A DNA stretch of 64,000 bases from Alistipes sp. (lineage in GTDB: Bacteria > Bacteroidota > Bacteroidia > Bacteroidales > Rikenellaceae), in assembly GCA_017555695.1 (NCBI GenBank), contig JAFZFX010000036.1, positions 239,695 to 303,694 of the forward strand, read 5' to 3'. The notes beneath the pieces were generated by a model. It worked only from the letters and a program-made list of their open reading frames with translations, searched no databases and was not told the origin of the DNA. Of this stretch, positions 27,659 through 36,790 are shown one piece after another. Position 1 is the stretch's first letter. Each line of letters starts with the position of its first letter. The position numbers and the translations under genes were made by a program.

Positions 27659-28321
27659 CTATTTTGGTAGAATATTAAAAAATGTCGAAAGTATTGTATA
27701 TACGCCCAACACGCCGATTACTACGCCCGCAATATGGTTGAGCGTAAGCATATGGCGTGGGCGGAACCTCTTGCGGAAGAGGTCAATGGTGAGCGTCAGC
27801 GATATCCACCACAGGGCAGCACCCGCCAAGAATCCGGCGATAGTGATACCTCCACGCACCAGCGAAGCCATATCGTCGTGCGACTGCAATCCCACATTAA
27901 ACATAGCGAAGAAGGCCAGCAGATAGGGGATAACAACCACGAAGTTGGCAAGCGTAAAGACAAACATCGAAGAGAAATCCTGCCAGGGATCCTTCTTGCC
28001 TGCACGATTTTTGCGAATCTGCGGCACGGGATTCTGGAAGAAGATATAGACACCCACTATAACCACGAAGATGCCGCCGATGACCTGCAGAATCATACTA
28101 TACTCCTCAATCTGCGTCTGCAACATCGAGTAGAAGAAAAAGGCGATAATAGCCATCAGCGCATCGGCCACGGCAACACCCAAACCCGAGACCAGACCCG
28201 AACGACGGTTCTTGCTCAGAGTACGCTGAATGCACAACACGGCAACGGGGCCCACCGTGATAGAGGAGGCCAAGCCAACGCACATTCCGCGGAAAAGTAT
28301 TTCGATTGTATCTATCAGCAT
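27659..28321 (-). CDS. LysE family exporter-like membrane protein
   Basis: A 220-residue protein of the LysE/RhtB type with about six transmembrane helices. It has the short amphipathic start, the conserved GPVAVLCIQRTLSKNRRSGLVSGLGVAVADAL segment and GVYIFF/LANFV cores. Family members export amino acids or small solutes; the substrate is unknown. The open frame continues to 28519, but the ATG at 28321 is the family start and lies 40 bp after a TATCTTTG box. It heads the nine-gene operon ending at yidD. Confidence 0.85.
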   Translation of the reverse strand: MLIDTIEILFRGMCVGLASSITVGPVAVLCIQRTLSKNRRSGLVSGLGVAVADALMAIIAFFFYSMLQTQIEEYSMILQVIGGIFVVIVGVYIFFQNPVPQIRKNRAGKKDPWQDFSSMFVFTLANFVVVIPYLLAFFAMFNVGLQSHDDMASLVRGGITIAGFLAGAALWWISLTLTIDLFRKRFRPRHMLTLNHIAGVVIGVLGVYTILSTFFNILPK

Positions 28322-28360
28322 CACTTGTGTGCAATCATCAGATAGGGCTGATTGCGCCTG

Positions 28361-28368
28361 CAAAGATA
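28361..28368 (-). promoter_or_regulatory. Promoter of the LysE-cmk-ispH operon
   Basis: Minus-strand TATCTTTG, 40 bp before the first ATG. Confidence 0.6.
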
Positions 28369-28542
28369 GGCATTTAATATAAAATATTAAAACCCGAAGG
28401 CAATATTCCTCAAAACTTCGCCCACTATAGGCCATCGAGGTGGCAGAAAAGCGTGGTGAAAGGGGTGCAAAACTTTGCGAATTTGTTGATAATTTATGAA
28501 TAACTTTATCGCCCATCACCTCAAAAATAGGGCGTTACAATC

Positions 28543-28550
28543 TAACTTTG
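28543..28550 (+). promoter_or_regulatory. Promoter of the DUF3467 gene
   Basis: TAACTTTG 28 bp before the ATG, divergent from the LysE promoter. The 258-bp divergent region contains no gene. Confidence 0.6.
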
Positions 28551-28578
28551 CACATACACAAAAACAGATTCTACGAAT

Positions 28579-28896
28579 ATGGCGGATTTCAAAAAACAGG
28601 GACTCGATATCGAATTGACCGAGGATATAGCACAGGGCAACTACTCAAACCTTGCCATCATTTCGCACTCCACATCGGAGTTTATCCTCGACTTCGCTAC
28701 CGTACTGCCTGGCATAGCAAAGGCAAAGGTTAAGAGTCGCGTAATCTTGACACCTGAGCACGCAAAGCGTCTGTTGCTCTCACTGCAGGAGAACATCACT
28801 CGCTACGAGAGCAACATCGGTAAGATTGAGATTCCCCAGCCCTCACACAACAACGAGGACCCCTTGCTCGGAATGGGCCCGATGGGTAAGGCATAA
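28579..28896 (+). CDS. DUF3467 domain protein
   Basis: A 105-residue soluble protein of the small DUF3467 family, common in Bacteroidetes. The conserved core is YSNLAIISHSTSEFILDFATVLPG and SRVILTPEHAKRLLLSLQENI. The C-terminus has a Gly/Met-rich end (GMGPMGKA). Its function is not known. It is monocistronic; the next plus-strand hairpin is at 29087. Confidence 0.88.
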   Translation: MADFKKQGLDIELTEDIAQGNYSNLAIISHSTSEFILDFATVLPGIAKAKVKSRVILTPEHAKRLLLSLQENITRYESNIGKIEIPQPSHNNEDPLLGMGPMGKA

Positions 28897-29086
28897 GCTC
28901 GCTTCGGGGCAGCATTCAAAGCTCTTTCGGCAGAAGATTTGCGGCAGAAAAGAGGGTGCAAAAAGGGACAGAGAGAGGACTGAATAGAGGCAGAGAGATA
29001 GAAGAGGGAGCAGAGAGTACAGAAAAAAAGACACTTGTAGCACATTTTTAAGTGCAATTCATAATATTTCGGTTTTGATGTTGTGA

Positions 29087-29127
29087 AAGAGAGGTCGCGG
29101 TTTATCCACGACCTCTCTTCAATTTTT
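29087..29127 (+). terminator. Hairpin between the DUF3467 and folC genes
   Basis: An 11-bp stem AAGAGAGGTCG/CGACCTCTCTT (29087-29097 with 29109-29119) and a T run on the plus strand. It is 190 bp after the DUF3467 stop. It probably serves both convergent genes. The bases 28900-29035 before it are purine-rich and hold nothing else. Confidence 0.75.
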
Positions 29128-29144
29128 CTCTACTTTGATGGTGA

Positions 29145-30440
29145 TTATAACGCCTCGGCAACCACAAAAGTACTACCGCCAACAAATATCATATCCTCCT
29201 CACCTGCAATCTCTTTCGCGCGAGCGATAGCCTCCTTGACACCAACCATAACCTCGCCCTGCAAGCCCGCAGCAGTAGCTCGCTCGGCCACCTCATCGGC
29301 TGGCATTGCACGACTGATTGTGGCCTGCGTGAAGATATAATATGCCTCCTTCGGCAGCATTGCCAAAATCTCGTCCACACTCTTTTCGCGCACGAAGCCG
29401 ATGACACAAACCTGCTTGCCATACTCCGCCTGATAGCACTTGAGCATCGAGGCCACATAGTTTATGCCGTGCGAGTTATGACCCGTATCACACACCACCA
29501 GAGGCTTGTGGCCAATGGTCTGCCAACGACCCTCAAGGCCTGTCGAGCGTGCCGCTTTGGCAAAACCCTCGACAAAGGCACGACGGCTGATTGTGAGCGG
29601 AGAGGAGTCGTGCAGATAGTGGACAACAGCCGCCGCCGTAACGGCATTGCGGCGCTGATAGTCGCCCGTGAGGTCAAGCTCTATATCGTACATACGGCCA
29701 TCGCACTGACGCTCAAGTTCGAGGCGTTGACACTCGCCCTCACAGTGGTGGTTCACACATCTAAAGCTATCCTCGGCATAGATAACCTTCGAACGCACGG
29801 CAGCCGCAACCGACTCAAACACATCGTTATACTCATCATCTCTTTCGCCCAGCACCAGCGGTACCGACTTCTTGATGATGCCCGCCTTCTCGACTGCAAT
29901 CTCGCGCAGTGTTTCGCCCAGCAGGTCGGTATGGTCTAATCCCACATTGGTCACTACACTCACTATCGGCGTGATGATGTTCGTAGCATCTAATCTACCA
30001 CCCAGCCCCGTCTCGATGACAGCCACCTCAACATCGCTATAGGCAAAGTGGTCGAAGGCCATAGCCGCCGTCATCTCGAAGAACGACAACCCGAGGGCCT
30101 CCATCTTGGCCTTGTGCTTATCGACGAAATTCACCACCCTCTGCTTCGATATCATCTGGCCATCGACCTTGATACGCTCTCTGAAATCCTTGAGGTGGGG
30201 CGAAGTGTAAAGACCTACGCAGTAGCCCGCCTCACGCAATACCGAGGCCAAGATATGCGACACCGAGCCCTTGCCGTTGGTGCCCGCAATGTGGATTGTG
30301 TAGTAGTTGCGCTGGGGATTACCCAAGTGGCGACAAAACTCTGCAACGCGCTCCAAGCCCGGCTTGTAGGCATCAGCACCCACATCCTGGAACGAGCGCA
30401 ACGACGAGAAGAGATACTCTAAAGTCTGAGTGTAGTTCAT
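29145..30440 (-). CDS. folC: Dihydrofolate/folylpolyglutamate synthase
   Basis: A 431-residue Mur-ligase-like enzyme adding glutamate to dihydropteroate or folates. The P-loop GTNGKGSVSH is near residue 51, followed by SPHLKDFRERI, a FEMTAAMAF segment, ETGLGGRLDATN, and the C-terminal DTGHNSHG. It is 32 bp downstream of lnt on the same strand, so the two form an operon from the lnt promoter. Confidence 0.95.
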   Translation of the reverse strand: MNYTQTLEYLFSSLRSFQDVGADAYKPGLERVAEFCRHLGNPQRNYYTIHIAGTNGKGSVSHILASVLREAGYCVGLYTSPHLKDFRERIKVDGQMISKQRVVNFVDKHKAKMEALGLSFFEMTAAMAFDHFAYSDVEVAVIETGLGGRLDATNIITPIVSVVTNVGLDHTDLLGETLREIAVEKAGIIKKSVPLVLGERDDEYNDVFESVAAAVRSKVIYAEDSFRCVNHHCEGECQRLELERQCDGRMYDIELDLTGDYQRRNAVTAAAVVHYLHDSSPLTISRRAFVEGFAKAARSTGLEGRWQTIGHKPLVVCDTGHNSHGINYVASMLKCYQAEYGKQVCVIGFVREKSVDEILAMLPKEAYYIFTQATISRAMPADEVAERATAAGLQGEVMVGVKEAIARAKEIAGEEDMIFVGGSTFVVAEAL

Positions 30441-30472
30441 TGCTCTATCTTTTTGTTAAATCGTTCTAAAAA

Positions 30473-32026
30473 TCAATCAACCAAATGGTTGCGGCGGCGT
30501 ATGCGATAAGCCGTGTAGTAGAGGACTGTGAGCAGTGTCAGCAGACCCGACAATCGTCCCAACCAATCGCCATAGGCAACATAGGGCGTCACATCGTCCC
30601 TCACCTCGACATCCGCAGTCAGGACACCTCTCTGCTCCCAGTCGAGGCGCTCGACCACATCGCCACGCGGTGTGATGAATCCCGACACACCCGTATTGGC
30701 ACTACGGGCTACTGCTCGGCGAGTCTCAATGGCACGCAGACGGCAGTAGTCGAAGAGTCGGCGATGGCCAGGCGTATTACCCCACCAGCCGTCATTAGAC
30801 ATCACCAACATAGCCTCAGCACCTTCGCGTGTGAAGCGCGCAAAGCAGTCGCCATAGATACCCTCGTAGCAGATTGCAGGGCCGACCTTCACGCCACCCT
30901 TCTCGAATACGGTGGCCTTATCGTTGCGACCCAACTGACCCGTGATGCCACCCAAATCGACAAATTTATTGAGAAAACCCGTGAAGGGCATAGCCTCAAC
31001 GCCAATTACGAGGCGCATCTTATGGTGTATATCGCTCTCGCCGTCGCCATTGATAGCCACAGCAGAGTTATAGAAATCGTAGTAGTAGCCATCGCCTGGA
31101 CGAGCCGTCTGCGAGGGGGCTACCCCTTTGGGGTAGAACTTTATGGTCGAGGCACCCGCCACCACCATCGCATCGTCGCAACGACTCTGGCTATAGTGAG
31201 CCAGGGCGTTGGCGCCAACACTCTGCTGAGGAGCTTCGTCACGCAGGCGGTCGGGCAGAGCCGTCTCGGGCAGAACAACGATGCGCGCATCGCGAGGAAC
31301 GCTCTGGAACAGATCCTCGAAATTCTGCATCTGCCACGCCACATTGTCGCTGAACTTCTCCTCGTAGCAATCGACATTGGGCTGCACGACAGATATCTTT
31401 ATACTCTTCTCGGAAGGCTCATAACTCCAATACATCACCAACGACACAACCACGGGTACGACCACCGCCGCGGCGGCACGCACCACACTCCAGCGGCTAC
31501 GGTTGTGCCAAGCCTCAAAGATGGCTATATTGCTCACCATCACCCACAACGAACCACCCAACACTCCCGTCAGGCTATACCACTGCACAGCCCACACATC
31601 ACCCGAAAAGCCGTTACCAAGCGTCAGCCACGGGAACGACAACACCTCGGCCGAAATGTAGCAATACTCCGTCAGCAGCCACGCCGCCACAAGCAGCGTA
31701 TATGCCACTGCCTTGCGGGCACGCTTCGACACATAGTGGAAGAGCATAAAGGCCACCAGATTCCAGAATGTAGAGAAGAGTGTCGCCACGATGGGTCCTA
31801 TGGGCGTTGCTATCCACACCCACCATATAGTGGCTGCATTCCACAACACAAAGGCCAGCGAAGCCCACCCCGCCATACGCCACCAATCGCGCGCCGACGG
31901 GCCATACTCGCGGCTTATCTCCAACAGCGGCAACAGCGCTACGAGCAGTGTAAAGCCTCCGCCACCATACCATCCCACCGTAAGCAATACGGCCGACAAA
32001 AGGACATATAATAGTTTTCGTGTCAT
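30473..32026 (-). CDS. lnt: Apolipoprotein N-acyltransferase
   Basis: A 517-residue inner-membrane enzyme adding the third acyl chain to lipoproteins. About six to eight transmembrane helices fill residues 1-200. A nitrilase-like periplasmic domain (about 215-480) carries the catalytic triad: Glu in VLPETALP, Lys in HHKMRLVIG and Cys in AICYEGIYGD. A last helix near 490-510 closes it. An upstream TTG would extend it four residues; the ATG at 32026 is preferred. Its promoter is a near-perfect Bacteroidetes match. Confidence 0.93.
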   Translation of the reverse strand: MTRKLLYVLLSAVLLTVGWYGGGGFTLLVALLPLLEISREYGPSARDWWRMAGWASLAFVLWNAATIWWVWIATPIGPIVATLFSTFWNLVAFMLFHYVSKRARKAVAYTLLVAAWLLTEYCYISAEVLSFPWLTLGNGFSGDVWAVQWYSLTGVLGGSLWVMVSNIAIFEAWHNRSRWSVVRAAAAVVVPVVVSLVMYWSYEPSEKSIKISVVQPNVDCYEEKFSDNVAWQMQNFEDLFQSVPRDARIVVLPETALPDRLRDEAPQQSVGANALAHYSQSRCDDAMVVAGASTIKFYPKGVAPSQTARPGDGYYYDFYNSAVAINGDGESDIHHKMRLVIGVEAMPFTGFLNKFVDLGGITGQLGRNDKATVFEKGGVKVGPAICYEGIYGDCFARFTREGAEAMLVMSNDGWWGNTPGHRRLFDYCRLRAIETRRAVARSANTGVSGFITPRGDVVERLDWEQRGVLTADVEVRDDVTPYVAYGDWLGRLSGLLTLLTVLYYTAYRIRRRNHLVD

Positions 32027-32054
32027 AATCTTCGCCAATCTTAAAAACTTTCTG

Positions 32055-32085
32055 CAAAGATAACATAACCTATTCGCAGTACAAA
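32055..32085 (-). promoter_or_regulatory. Promoter of lnt-folC
   Basis: Minus strand: -33 TTTG (32082-32085), 19-nt spacer, -7 TATCTTTG (32055-32062). Full match to TTTG-N19-TAnnTTTG. Confidence 0.85.
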
Positions 32086-32091
32086 ATTAAT

Positions 32092-32122
32092 TTTGTACAG
32101 ATGAACTTTTTTCATACTTTTG
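32092..32122 (+). promoter_or_regulatory. Promoter of the beta-helix glycosidase gene
   Basis: -33 TTTG (32092-32095), 19-nt spacer, -7 TACTTTTG (32115-32122). Its -33 element lies six bases from that of the divergent lnt promoter. Confidence 0.85.
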
Positions 32123-32162
32123 TACATAGTAGTTATACTTTGTGATAAAACGATATTATAGT

Positions 32163-33707
32163 ATGGCAATCAAAGGTTTCCTCGTTTCTGCTTTAGCGAT
32201 TGTGTTCTTCTCCTGCTCTTCGGGCAACACTCCCGATGTGGTAGCCGAGAAGTTCCGAGGAGAGAATTATAGCAACGCCCACATCTCCACTTATGCTATA
32301 CCTGAAGGTTATCCCGACGAATTCGATGCTGCATTTGCTGTTGCCGTAGAAAGTCACTACACAGCCGTATATAACGACAAAAATCATTGGGGCGGAAGCG
32401 TTAATTTCTGCAATTTCGATATCGCTGAAGGTGGTCGTCATCGCGTAAAAATCACATACGCCAAACCTATTACGGAGTTTGAGATATTGCCTACATCATC
32501 CGATATCAAGACTCGACAAATCAACCCCTACACACTGGAGTTAATAATCTCAAAGCCTGACACCTACCTCACGATAATCACAAACAACAACTATAATGGC
32601 GATGCATTGCATCTCTTCGCTAACGCGATGGACAATGAGCCGATATGTGAGGGCTACTCATTCGACGCCGAGAGCAAGACTCACCGCTTCGGAGCAGGAT
32701 ATTACCACTTGGATGAGTGGGATGGCGTATTTACACTGAAGAATGATGAGCAAATGTACATTGCTGGCGGAGCCGTTCTTGATGGGCAGGTACGCATTGT
32801 CAAAGGGCGAGGTAGTCGCATCTATGGGCGAGGCATTGTAATGAACCGCAACGAGCAGGGGCGTCGCACCAATAGGATTGTTGTGGAGACCTTATCCACA
32901 CTTAAGGGCACAATCGAAGGTATTACAATCTTCGGGCGTCGTGCTCCGGGATGGGTATGCACAATATCGAACAGTCATCAATGTAAATACAACAATGTAA
33001 AGATTATCAGCACACGCTATGCTAGCACCGACGGACTAGATGTAGATATCTGCTCCGATTTACTATGCCAAAATATGTTTATCCGCAGTTGTGATGACGC
33101 TGTGGCAATCAAAGGATTGGGCTCGAGAAAACCATCTGATTGCCAGCCCAATAAAAATCTCACTTTTGAGCGTATGCAACTATGGAACGACTGCAACAAC
33201 GCCTTTGGCATGGGTGCCGAAACACACGCTTCGGCATATGAGAATATTACTCTGCGACAAAGTCACATCTTATACTCGTATGACGACCCATATCATCACG
33301 AAACATTAGACGAGCGCTCTGCTATGAATATCTGCTCACTGCAAGGCACCCATTTTAGGAATATACTTTTTGAAGATATCGTTGTGAATCGCTGTGAACG
33401 ACTAATCGGGCTTTGCTTCAAAGATAGTTTCTGGTTTGGCTCGCTTCTCGGAGACCAATCAACCGAAGGCAGTATGGATGGCATCACATTCCGCAACATA
33501 TCATCGCCAAATTCGAGCGACAGCAAGATAGCCAATCAGATTCGTATAGAAGCGTGGGACAAAAGCGCACCCATAAAACCCATTCGTAACATCACCTTCG
33601 ACAATGTCACAATCGGGGGCAAGTTGCTACGCTCCACCGACGAAACTCACTTCTCGATTAATCACAACTCAACACCCTGTATCGAAAACATCTGTTTCAC
33701 AGAGTGA
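32163..33707 (+). CDS. GH28-like right-handed beta-helix glycosidase, lipoprotein
   Basis: A 514-residue protein with a signal ending FFSC (C18 likely acylated), so probably membrane-anchored outside the cytoplasm. From about residue 190 it shows successive beta-helix coils and the acidic motifs of polygalacturonase-like enzymes: STDGLDVDI near 287 and RSCDDAVAIKG near 306, followed by GMGAETH. These resemble the NTDG and GDD motifs of GH28; GH49 or GH110 are alternatives. The first 160 residues form a separate beta-rich domain. A GTG at 32142 could add seven residues. Codon use is more A/T-ending than in neighbours, and the gene stands alone, which hints at lateral acquisition. Confidence 0.72.
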   Translation: MAIKGFLVSALAIVFFSCSSGNTPDVVAEKFRGENYSNAHISTYAIPEGYPDEFDAAFAVAVESHYTAVYNDKNHWGGSVNFCNFDIAEGGRHRVKITYAKPITEFEILPTSSDIKTRQINPYTLELIISKPDTYLTIITNNNYNGDALHLFANAMDNEPICEGYSFDAESKTHRFGAGYYHLDEWDGVFTLKNDEQMYIAGGAVLDGQVRIVKGRGSRIYGRGIVMNRNEQGRRTNRIVVETLSTLKGTIEGITIFGRRAPGWVCTISNSHQCKYNNVKIISTRYASTDGLDVDICSDLLCQNMFIRSCDDAVAIKGLGSRKPSDCQPNKNLTFERMQLWNDCNNAFGMGAETHASAYENITLRQSHILYSYDDPYHHETLDERSAMNICSLQGTHFRNILFEDIVVNRCERLIGLCFKDSFWFGSLLGDQSTEGSMDGITFRNISSPNSSDSKIANQIRIEAWDKSAPIKPIRNITFDNVTIGGKLLRSTDETHFSINHNSTPCIENICFTE

Positions 33708-33807
33708 GCATTTTTCGAATTCAAAATTCAAAATTACGGGGAAGGAGGCAATAAAGAACTACCCCACAACTTTACGGAAGGTACTCAACCTACCGATGCA
33801 CGACCAA

Positions 33808-34803
33808 CTAAAAATACTCCTCGCGGTAGGTGTAGTTATTGCGGAGTGACTCGAAATCAGAGTAGAGGCTCTTCAGGTCGGCGCTCTCTCGCACCAGATC
33901 GCAGTGCGATACTATGCTCTGACACATCTCGTCCCAACCGATGTCGCGACGCTCGACGGGCTGCACCTCGGAGGGGTACCACTGCTCGAGCGGCAGACCG
34001 AAGTGGCGAGCCGTAGCACGCACCACAGCAACGGCGGCGTTGGCCTTGCCCTGAGCCGAGTAGCCAGCGATATGGGGCGTAGTGATGAGTGCCTTATCCA
34101 GCAGCGAGAGGTTGATATTGGGTTCGCCCTCCCACACATCGAGGCAGAGCGTAGCATCAGTCGAGAGCAGAGCCTCGGTTGAGGCCACTTCGCCACGCGA
34201 GGCGTTGATGAGCGTAGCGCCCGACTTAAGCAGAGAGATACGCTCGGCATCAATCAGGTGGAGAGTTGTCGCATCGAGCGGAGTGTGCAGCGTCACGATA
34301 TCGCATTGGGGCAACAGCTCCTCCAGCGAGATGAAATCGCCACCCTCACGCTCCTTGCGAGGTGGGTCGCACAGCACCACATCGAAGCCCCAGCGGCGGG
34401 CATAGTGCTCGACAAGTGAGCCTACATTACCCACGCCTACGATGCCCAATCGTCGCTCTGACGGGTGCCACCCTTGCTGCTTTGACAGCAGAGCCAAAGT
34501 TGCAGACACCCACTGCAATACACCTGCAGCATTACATCCAGCAGCCGTCACCACCTCGATGCCATTGGCGGCGCAGTAGTCAAGGTCAATATGGTCGAAA
34601 CCTATGGTTGCGGTAGCGATAAGTCGCACCTTCGAGCCTCGCAACAGATGCTCGTCGCAACGGGTGCGGGTACGGATAATCAGCACATCGGCATCGGCCA
34701 CCTCGGCGGGCGAAAAACTGCTTCCCTCGCAGTAAACGACCTCGGCGTAAGGCTCCAAAACGCCCGAAACATAGGGGATTGCACTATCTATTACGGCTTT
34801 CAT
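33808..34803 (-). CDS. pdxB: Erythronate-4-phosphate dehydrogenase
   Basis: A 331-residue D-isomer-specific 2-hydroxyacid dehydrogenase acting in the DXP-dependent pyridoxal phosphate pathway. The Rossmann motif GVGNVGS is at about 121-127, RTRTRCDEHLL near 47, NASRGEV holds the catalytic Arg, and PHIAGYSAQGK the His. The C-terminal extension after the catalytic domain is typical of PdxB rather than SerA. The frame opens at 34893, but ATG 34803 gives the true start MKAVIDSAIPY behind a TATATTTG box. Confidence 0.92.
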   Translation of the reverse strand: MKAVIDSAIPYVSGVLEPYAEVVYCEGSSFSPAEVADADVLIIRTRTRCDEHLLRGSKVRLIATATIGFDHIDLDYCAANGIEVVTAAGCNAAGVLQWVSATLALLSKQQGWHPSERRLGIVGVGNVGSLVEHYARRWGFDVVLCDPPRKEREGGDFISLEELLPQCDIVTLHTPLDATTLHLIDAERISLLKSGATLINASRGEVASTEALLSTDATLCLDVWEGEPNINLSLLDKALITTPHIAGYSAQGKANAAVAVVRATARHFGLPLEQWYPSEVQPVERRDIGWDEMCQSIVSHCDLVRESADLKSLYSDFESLRNNYTYREEYF

Positions 34804-34829
34804 AGCTCCACTTTTTAGTTTTTTCAGCA

Positions 34830-34837
34830 CAAATATA
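34830..34837 (-). promoter_or_regulatory. Promoter -7 box of pdxB
   Basis: Minus-strand TATATTTG, 27 bp before the pdxB ATG. Confidence 0.55.
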
Positions 34838-34858
34838 TAGAAAAATGTTTTTTTTGCA

Positions 34859-34866
34859 TACCTTTG
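34859..34866 (+). promoter_or_regulatory. Promoter -7 box of the FKBP gene pair
   Basis: TACCTTTG 45 bp before the ATG at 34911, divergent from pdxB. Confidence 0.6.
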
Positions 34867-34910
34867 CGAGGTTATAGGCACTCTTAAATTCAAGAATTTA
34901 GATTAAGACT

Positions 34911-35615
34911 ATGAGATTTAAGGCTCAAATACTAAACATCATCGTATGCGTCGGCACGGCCGTTGCACTCCTTTCGTGCGGTGGCGGCAGCAAGAGCAGC
35001 GACGATGTGCAGCTGATGGACCAGACGGACTCGCTGTCGTATGTCATCGGTATGAACATCGGTTACAACATCATCAAGATGGACTCTACGGCTCGCCCCG
35101 ATGCCATCATCAAGGGCATACACGACGCGCTGAAGAGCAAGGAGCTGATGTCGGTGGATGATGCACGCACACTCTTCCTCTCGTATATGAACTACGAGAC
35201 CTATGAGCGTACACGCCTCTACGAGGAGCAGTATCTTTCTGATCTGGCATCTGGCGACAACAAGGTGGTAAGAACTCGCACCGGCCTTACATACAAGGTG
35301 GAGGCGCTGGGCGATATGAACAATATGCTCAACAACGACCGCGACACTGTGGCCATCACCTATCGTGCCACACGACTCTCGGGCGAGGAGGTGGATCTGG
35401 CTGCCAACCGTGACGAGAAGTTGCGTACGGCCGTAAACAAACTCATCCCCGGCCTGAAGGAGGGCGTGAAGTTGGTGGGACAGGGTGGTAAAATCACTCT
35501 TTGGGTACCCTCATCGCTCGCCTACGGCTCAATCGGCAACGAGGAGAAGGGCATCAAGGCCAACGAGATGTTGCGCTACGAGGTGGAGATCGTAGAGGTT
35601 AAGCGCCGCCGATAG
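34911..35615 (+). CDS. FKBP-type peptidyl-prolyl isomerase-like lipoprotein, divergent
   Basis: A 234-residue lipoprotein (LLSC, C23) with an N-terminal FkpA-type dimerisation region (about 38-105, SYVIGMNIGYNI) and a C-terminal FKBP domain (about 125-232, LIPGLKEGVKLVGQGGKITLWVP, LAYG). The FD pair and the tryptophan at the base of the FKBP pocket are absent (LIPGLKEG instead of xIPGWxEG), so isomerase activity may be weak and the protein may be mainly a chaperone. It lies 123 bp before a canonical paralog. Confidence 0.85.
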   Translation: MRFKAQILNIIVCVGTAVALLSCGGGSKSSDDVQLMDQTDSLSYVIGMNIGYNIIKMDSTARPDAIIKGIHDALKSKELMSVDDARTLFLSYMNYETYERTRLYEEQYLSDLASGDNKVVRTRTGLTYKVEALGDMNNMLNNDRDTVAITYRATRLSGEEVDLAANRDEKLRTAVNKLIPGLKEGVKLVGQGGKITLWVPSSLAYGSIGNEEKGIKANEMLRYEVEIVEVKRRR

Positions 35616-35738
35616 TAAAGACCCATTCGGCAAACGAAGCCAAACGGAGGTGGCCAAACGAAAGCGCCTCAACAAAAAAAAGAAAATTCAGAAGTGAATT
35701 GATATATAGCGTTAAACAAAACAAATAAACAGTAAAAG

Positions 35739-36728
35739 ATGAAAAAAGTTATCTATTGCGCAGCCCTTTTGTGTGCTGCAGTTATGGTTTCTTGCGGTGG
35801 CAAGAAGGCATCGACTGGTATCTGCGTAGGTGACGAGTCTACACTCGACTCGCTCTCATACGCTATCGGTTCTAACATTGGCTGGGGTATTTCAGGCGAG
35901 ATGCCCGAGATGAAGTTCGATTGGGAGGCTCTCTCTAACTCTACAGAGGAGGCTCTGTTGGCTGCTGACGGCAACGACGCCGAGCACCAGGCAGCTATCG
36001 CAGTTTTGCAGGCATTCTTCTCACAGGAGCGCCCCAACCGTATGACTGAGTTCATCGGCCAGCAGCTCCAGGCTGACTCTACACAGCAGCCCGACTTCAG
36101 CAATTTCGACATCTTCAACAACGAGGACGAGCGCAAGAATGTATCAAAGGCTTATGGTTGCGACTTGGGTACTAACCTCCGCAACTCTCGTATGCCCATC
36201 CAGACTTACTGGGTTAAGAAGGGTTTGGTAGAGGCTTCTGCAGGCACAGCAACAATGACTGCTGACGATTCACAGGCTTACATCCAGAACTACTTTATGA
36301 CTGTTCTCCCCACTCAGAACGCTGAGGCTTCAAAGGCTTGGTTGGCTGAGGTTGAGAAGGAGAAGGGCGTTCAGAAGACAGAGAGCGGTTTGCTCTATCG
36401 CATCGAGCGCGCTGGTGACGAGACTTTGAAGCCCGTAGCTTCTGACATCGTAAATGTTGATTACGAGGGTACTCTCCGCGACGGCTCTGTATTCGATTCA
36501 TCATACCAGCGTGGCGAGCCCATCGAGTTCAGCCTCCAGGGCGTTATCCCCGGTTGGACTGAGGGTCTGCAGTATGTAGGTAAGGGTGGTAAGATTACAC
36601 TCTGGATCCCTGCTGAGTTGGCTTACGGCCAGCGTGGTGCAGGTAGCATCGGCCCCAACGAGGCTCTTAAGTTCGTTGTTGAGTTGCACGACATCAAGAG
36701 CAGCTCACAGGCTGAGGATGAGGAGTAA
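35739..36728 (+). CDS. FKBP-type peptidyl-prolyl isomerase lipoprotein
   Basis: A 329-residue FkpA-like envelope folding factor. The lipobox is VMVSC (C19). Residues 40-220 form the helical dimerisation part, longer than in E. coli FkpA. The FKBP domain (about 225-322) is canonical: NVDYEGTLRDGSVFDSS, VIPGWTEGLQYVGKGGKITLWIP, LAYGQRG. Codon bias is strong, implying abundance. It is the second gene after the divergent paralog, with no clear promoter in the 123-bp gap. A terminator overlaps the end of queG downstream. Confidence 0.92.
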   Translation: MKKVIYCAALLCAAVMVSCGGKKASTGICVGDESTLDSLSYAIGSNIGWGISGEMPEMKFDWEALSNSTEEALLAADGNDAEHQAAIAVLQAFFSQERPNRMTEFIGQQLQADSTQQPDFSNFDIFNNEDERKNVSKAYGCDLGTNLRNSRMPIQTYWVKKGLVEASAGTATMTADDSQAYIQNYFMTVLPTQNAEASKAWLAEVEKEKGVQKTESGLLYRIERAGDETLKPVASDIVNVDYEGTLRDGSVFDSSYQRGEPIEFSLQGVIPGWTEGLQYVGKGGKITLWIPAELAYGQRGAGSIGPNEALKFVVELHDIKSSSQAEDEE

Positions 36729-36751
36729 TATCTATTAGTCCCAGAAAATAG

Positions 36752-36790
36752 AAAGGCTGTCCAACTTTATGTTGCGACAGCCTTTTATTT
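36752..36790. terminator. Bidirectional terminator between the FKBP gene and queG
   Basis: 10-bp stem AAAGGCTGTC/GACAGCCTTT (36752-36761 with 36776-36785), inner CAAC/GTTG with one bulged C, T run on the plus strand. The 3' base is the last base of the queG stop codon. Confidence 0.9.

Noticed and set aside
30485-32011. 508-codon open frame on the plus strand opposite lnt
   Set aside because: It is the antisense shadow of lnt, produced by the codon bias of the real gene; low-complexity His/Arg/Gln-rich protein with no family features.
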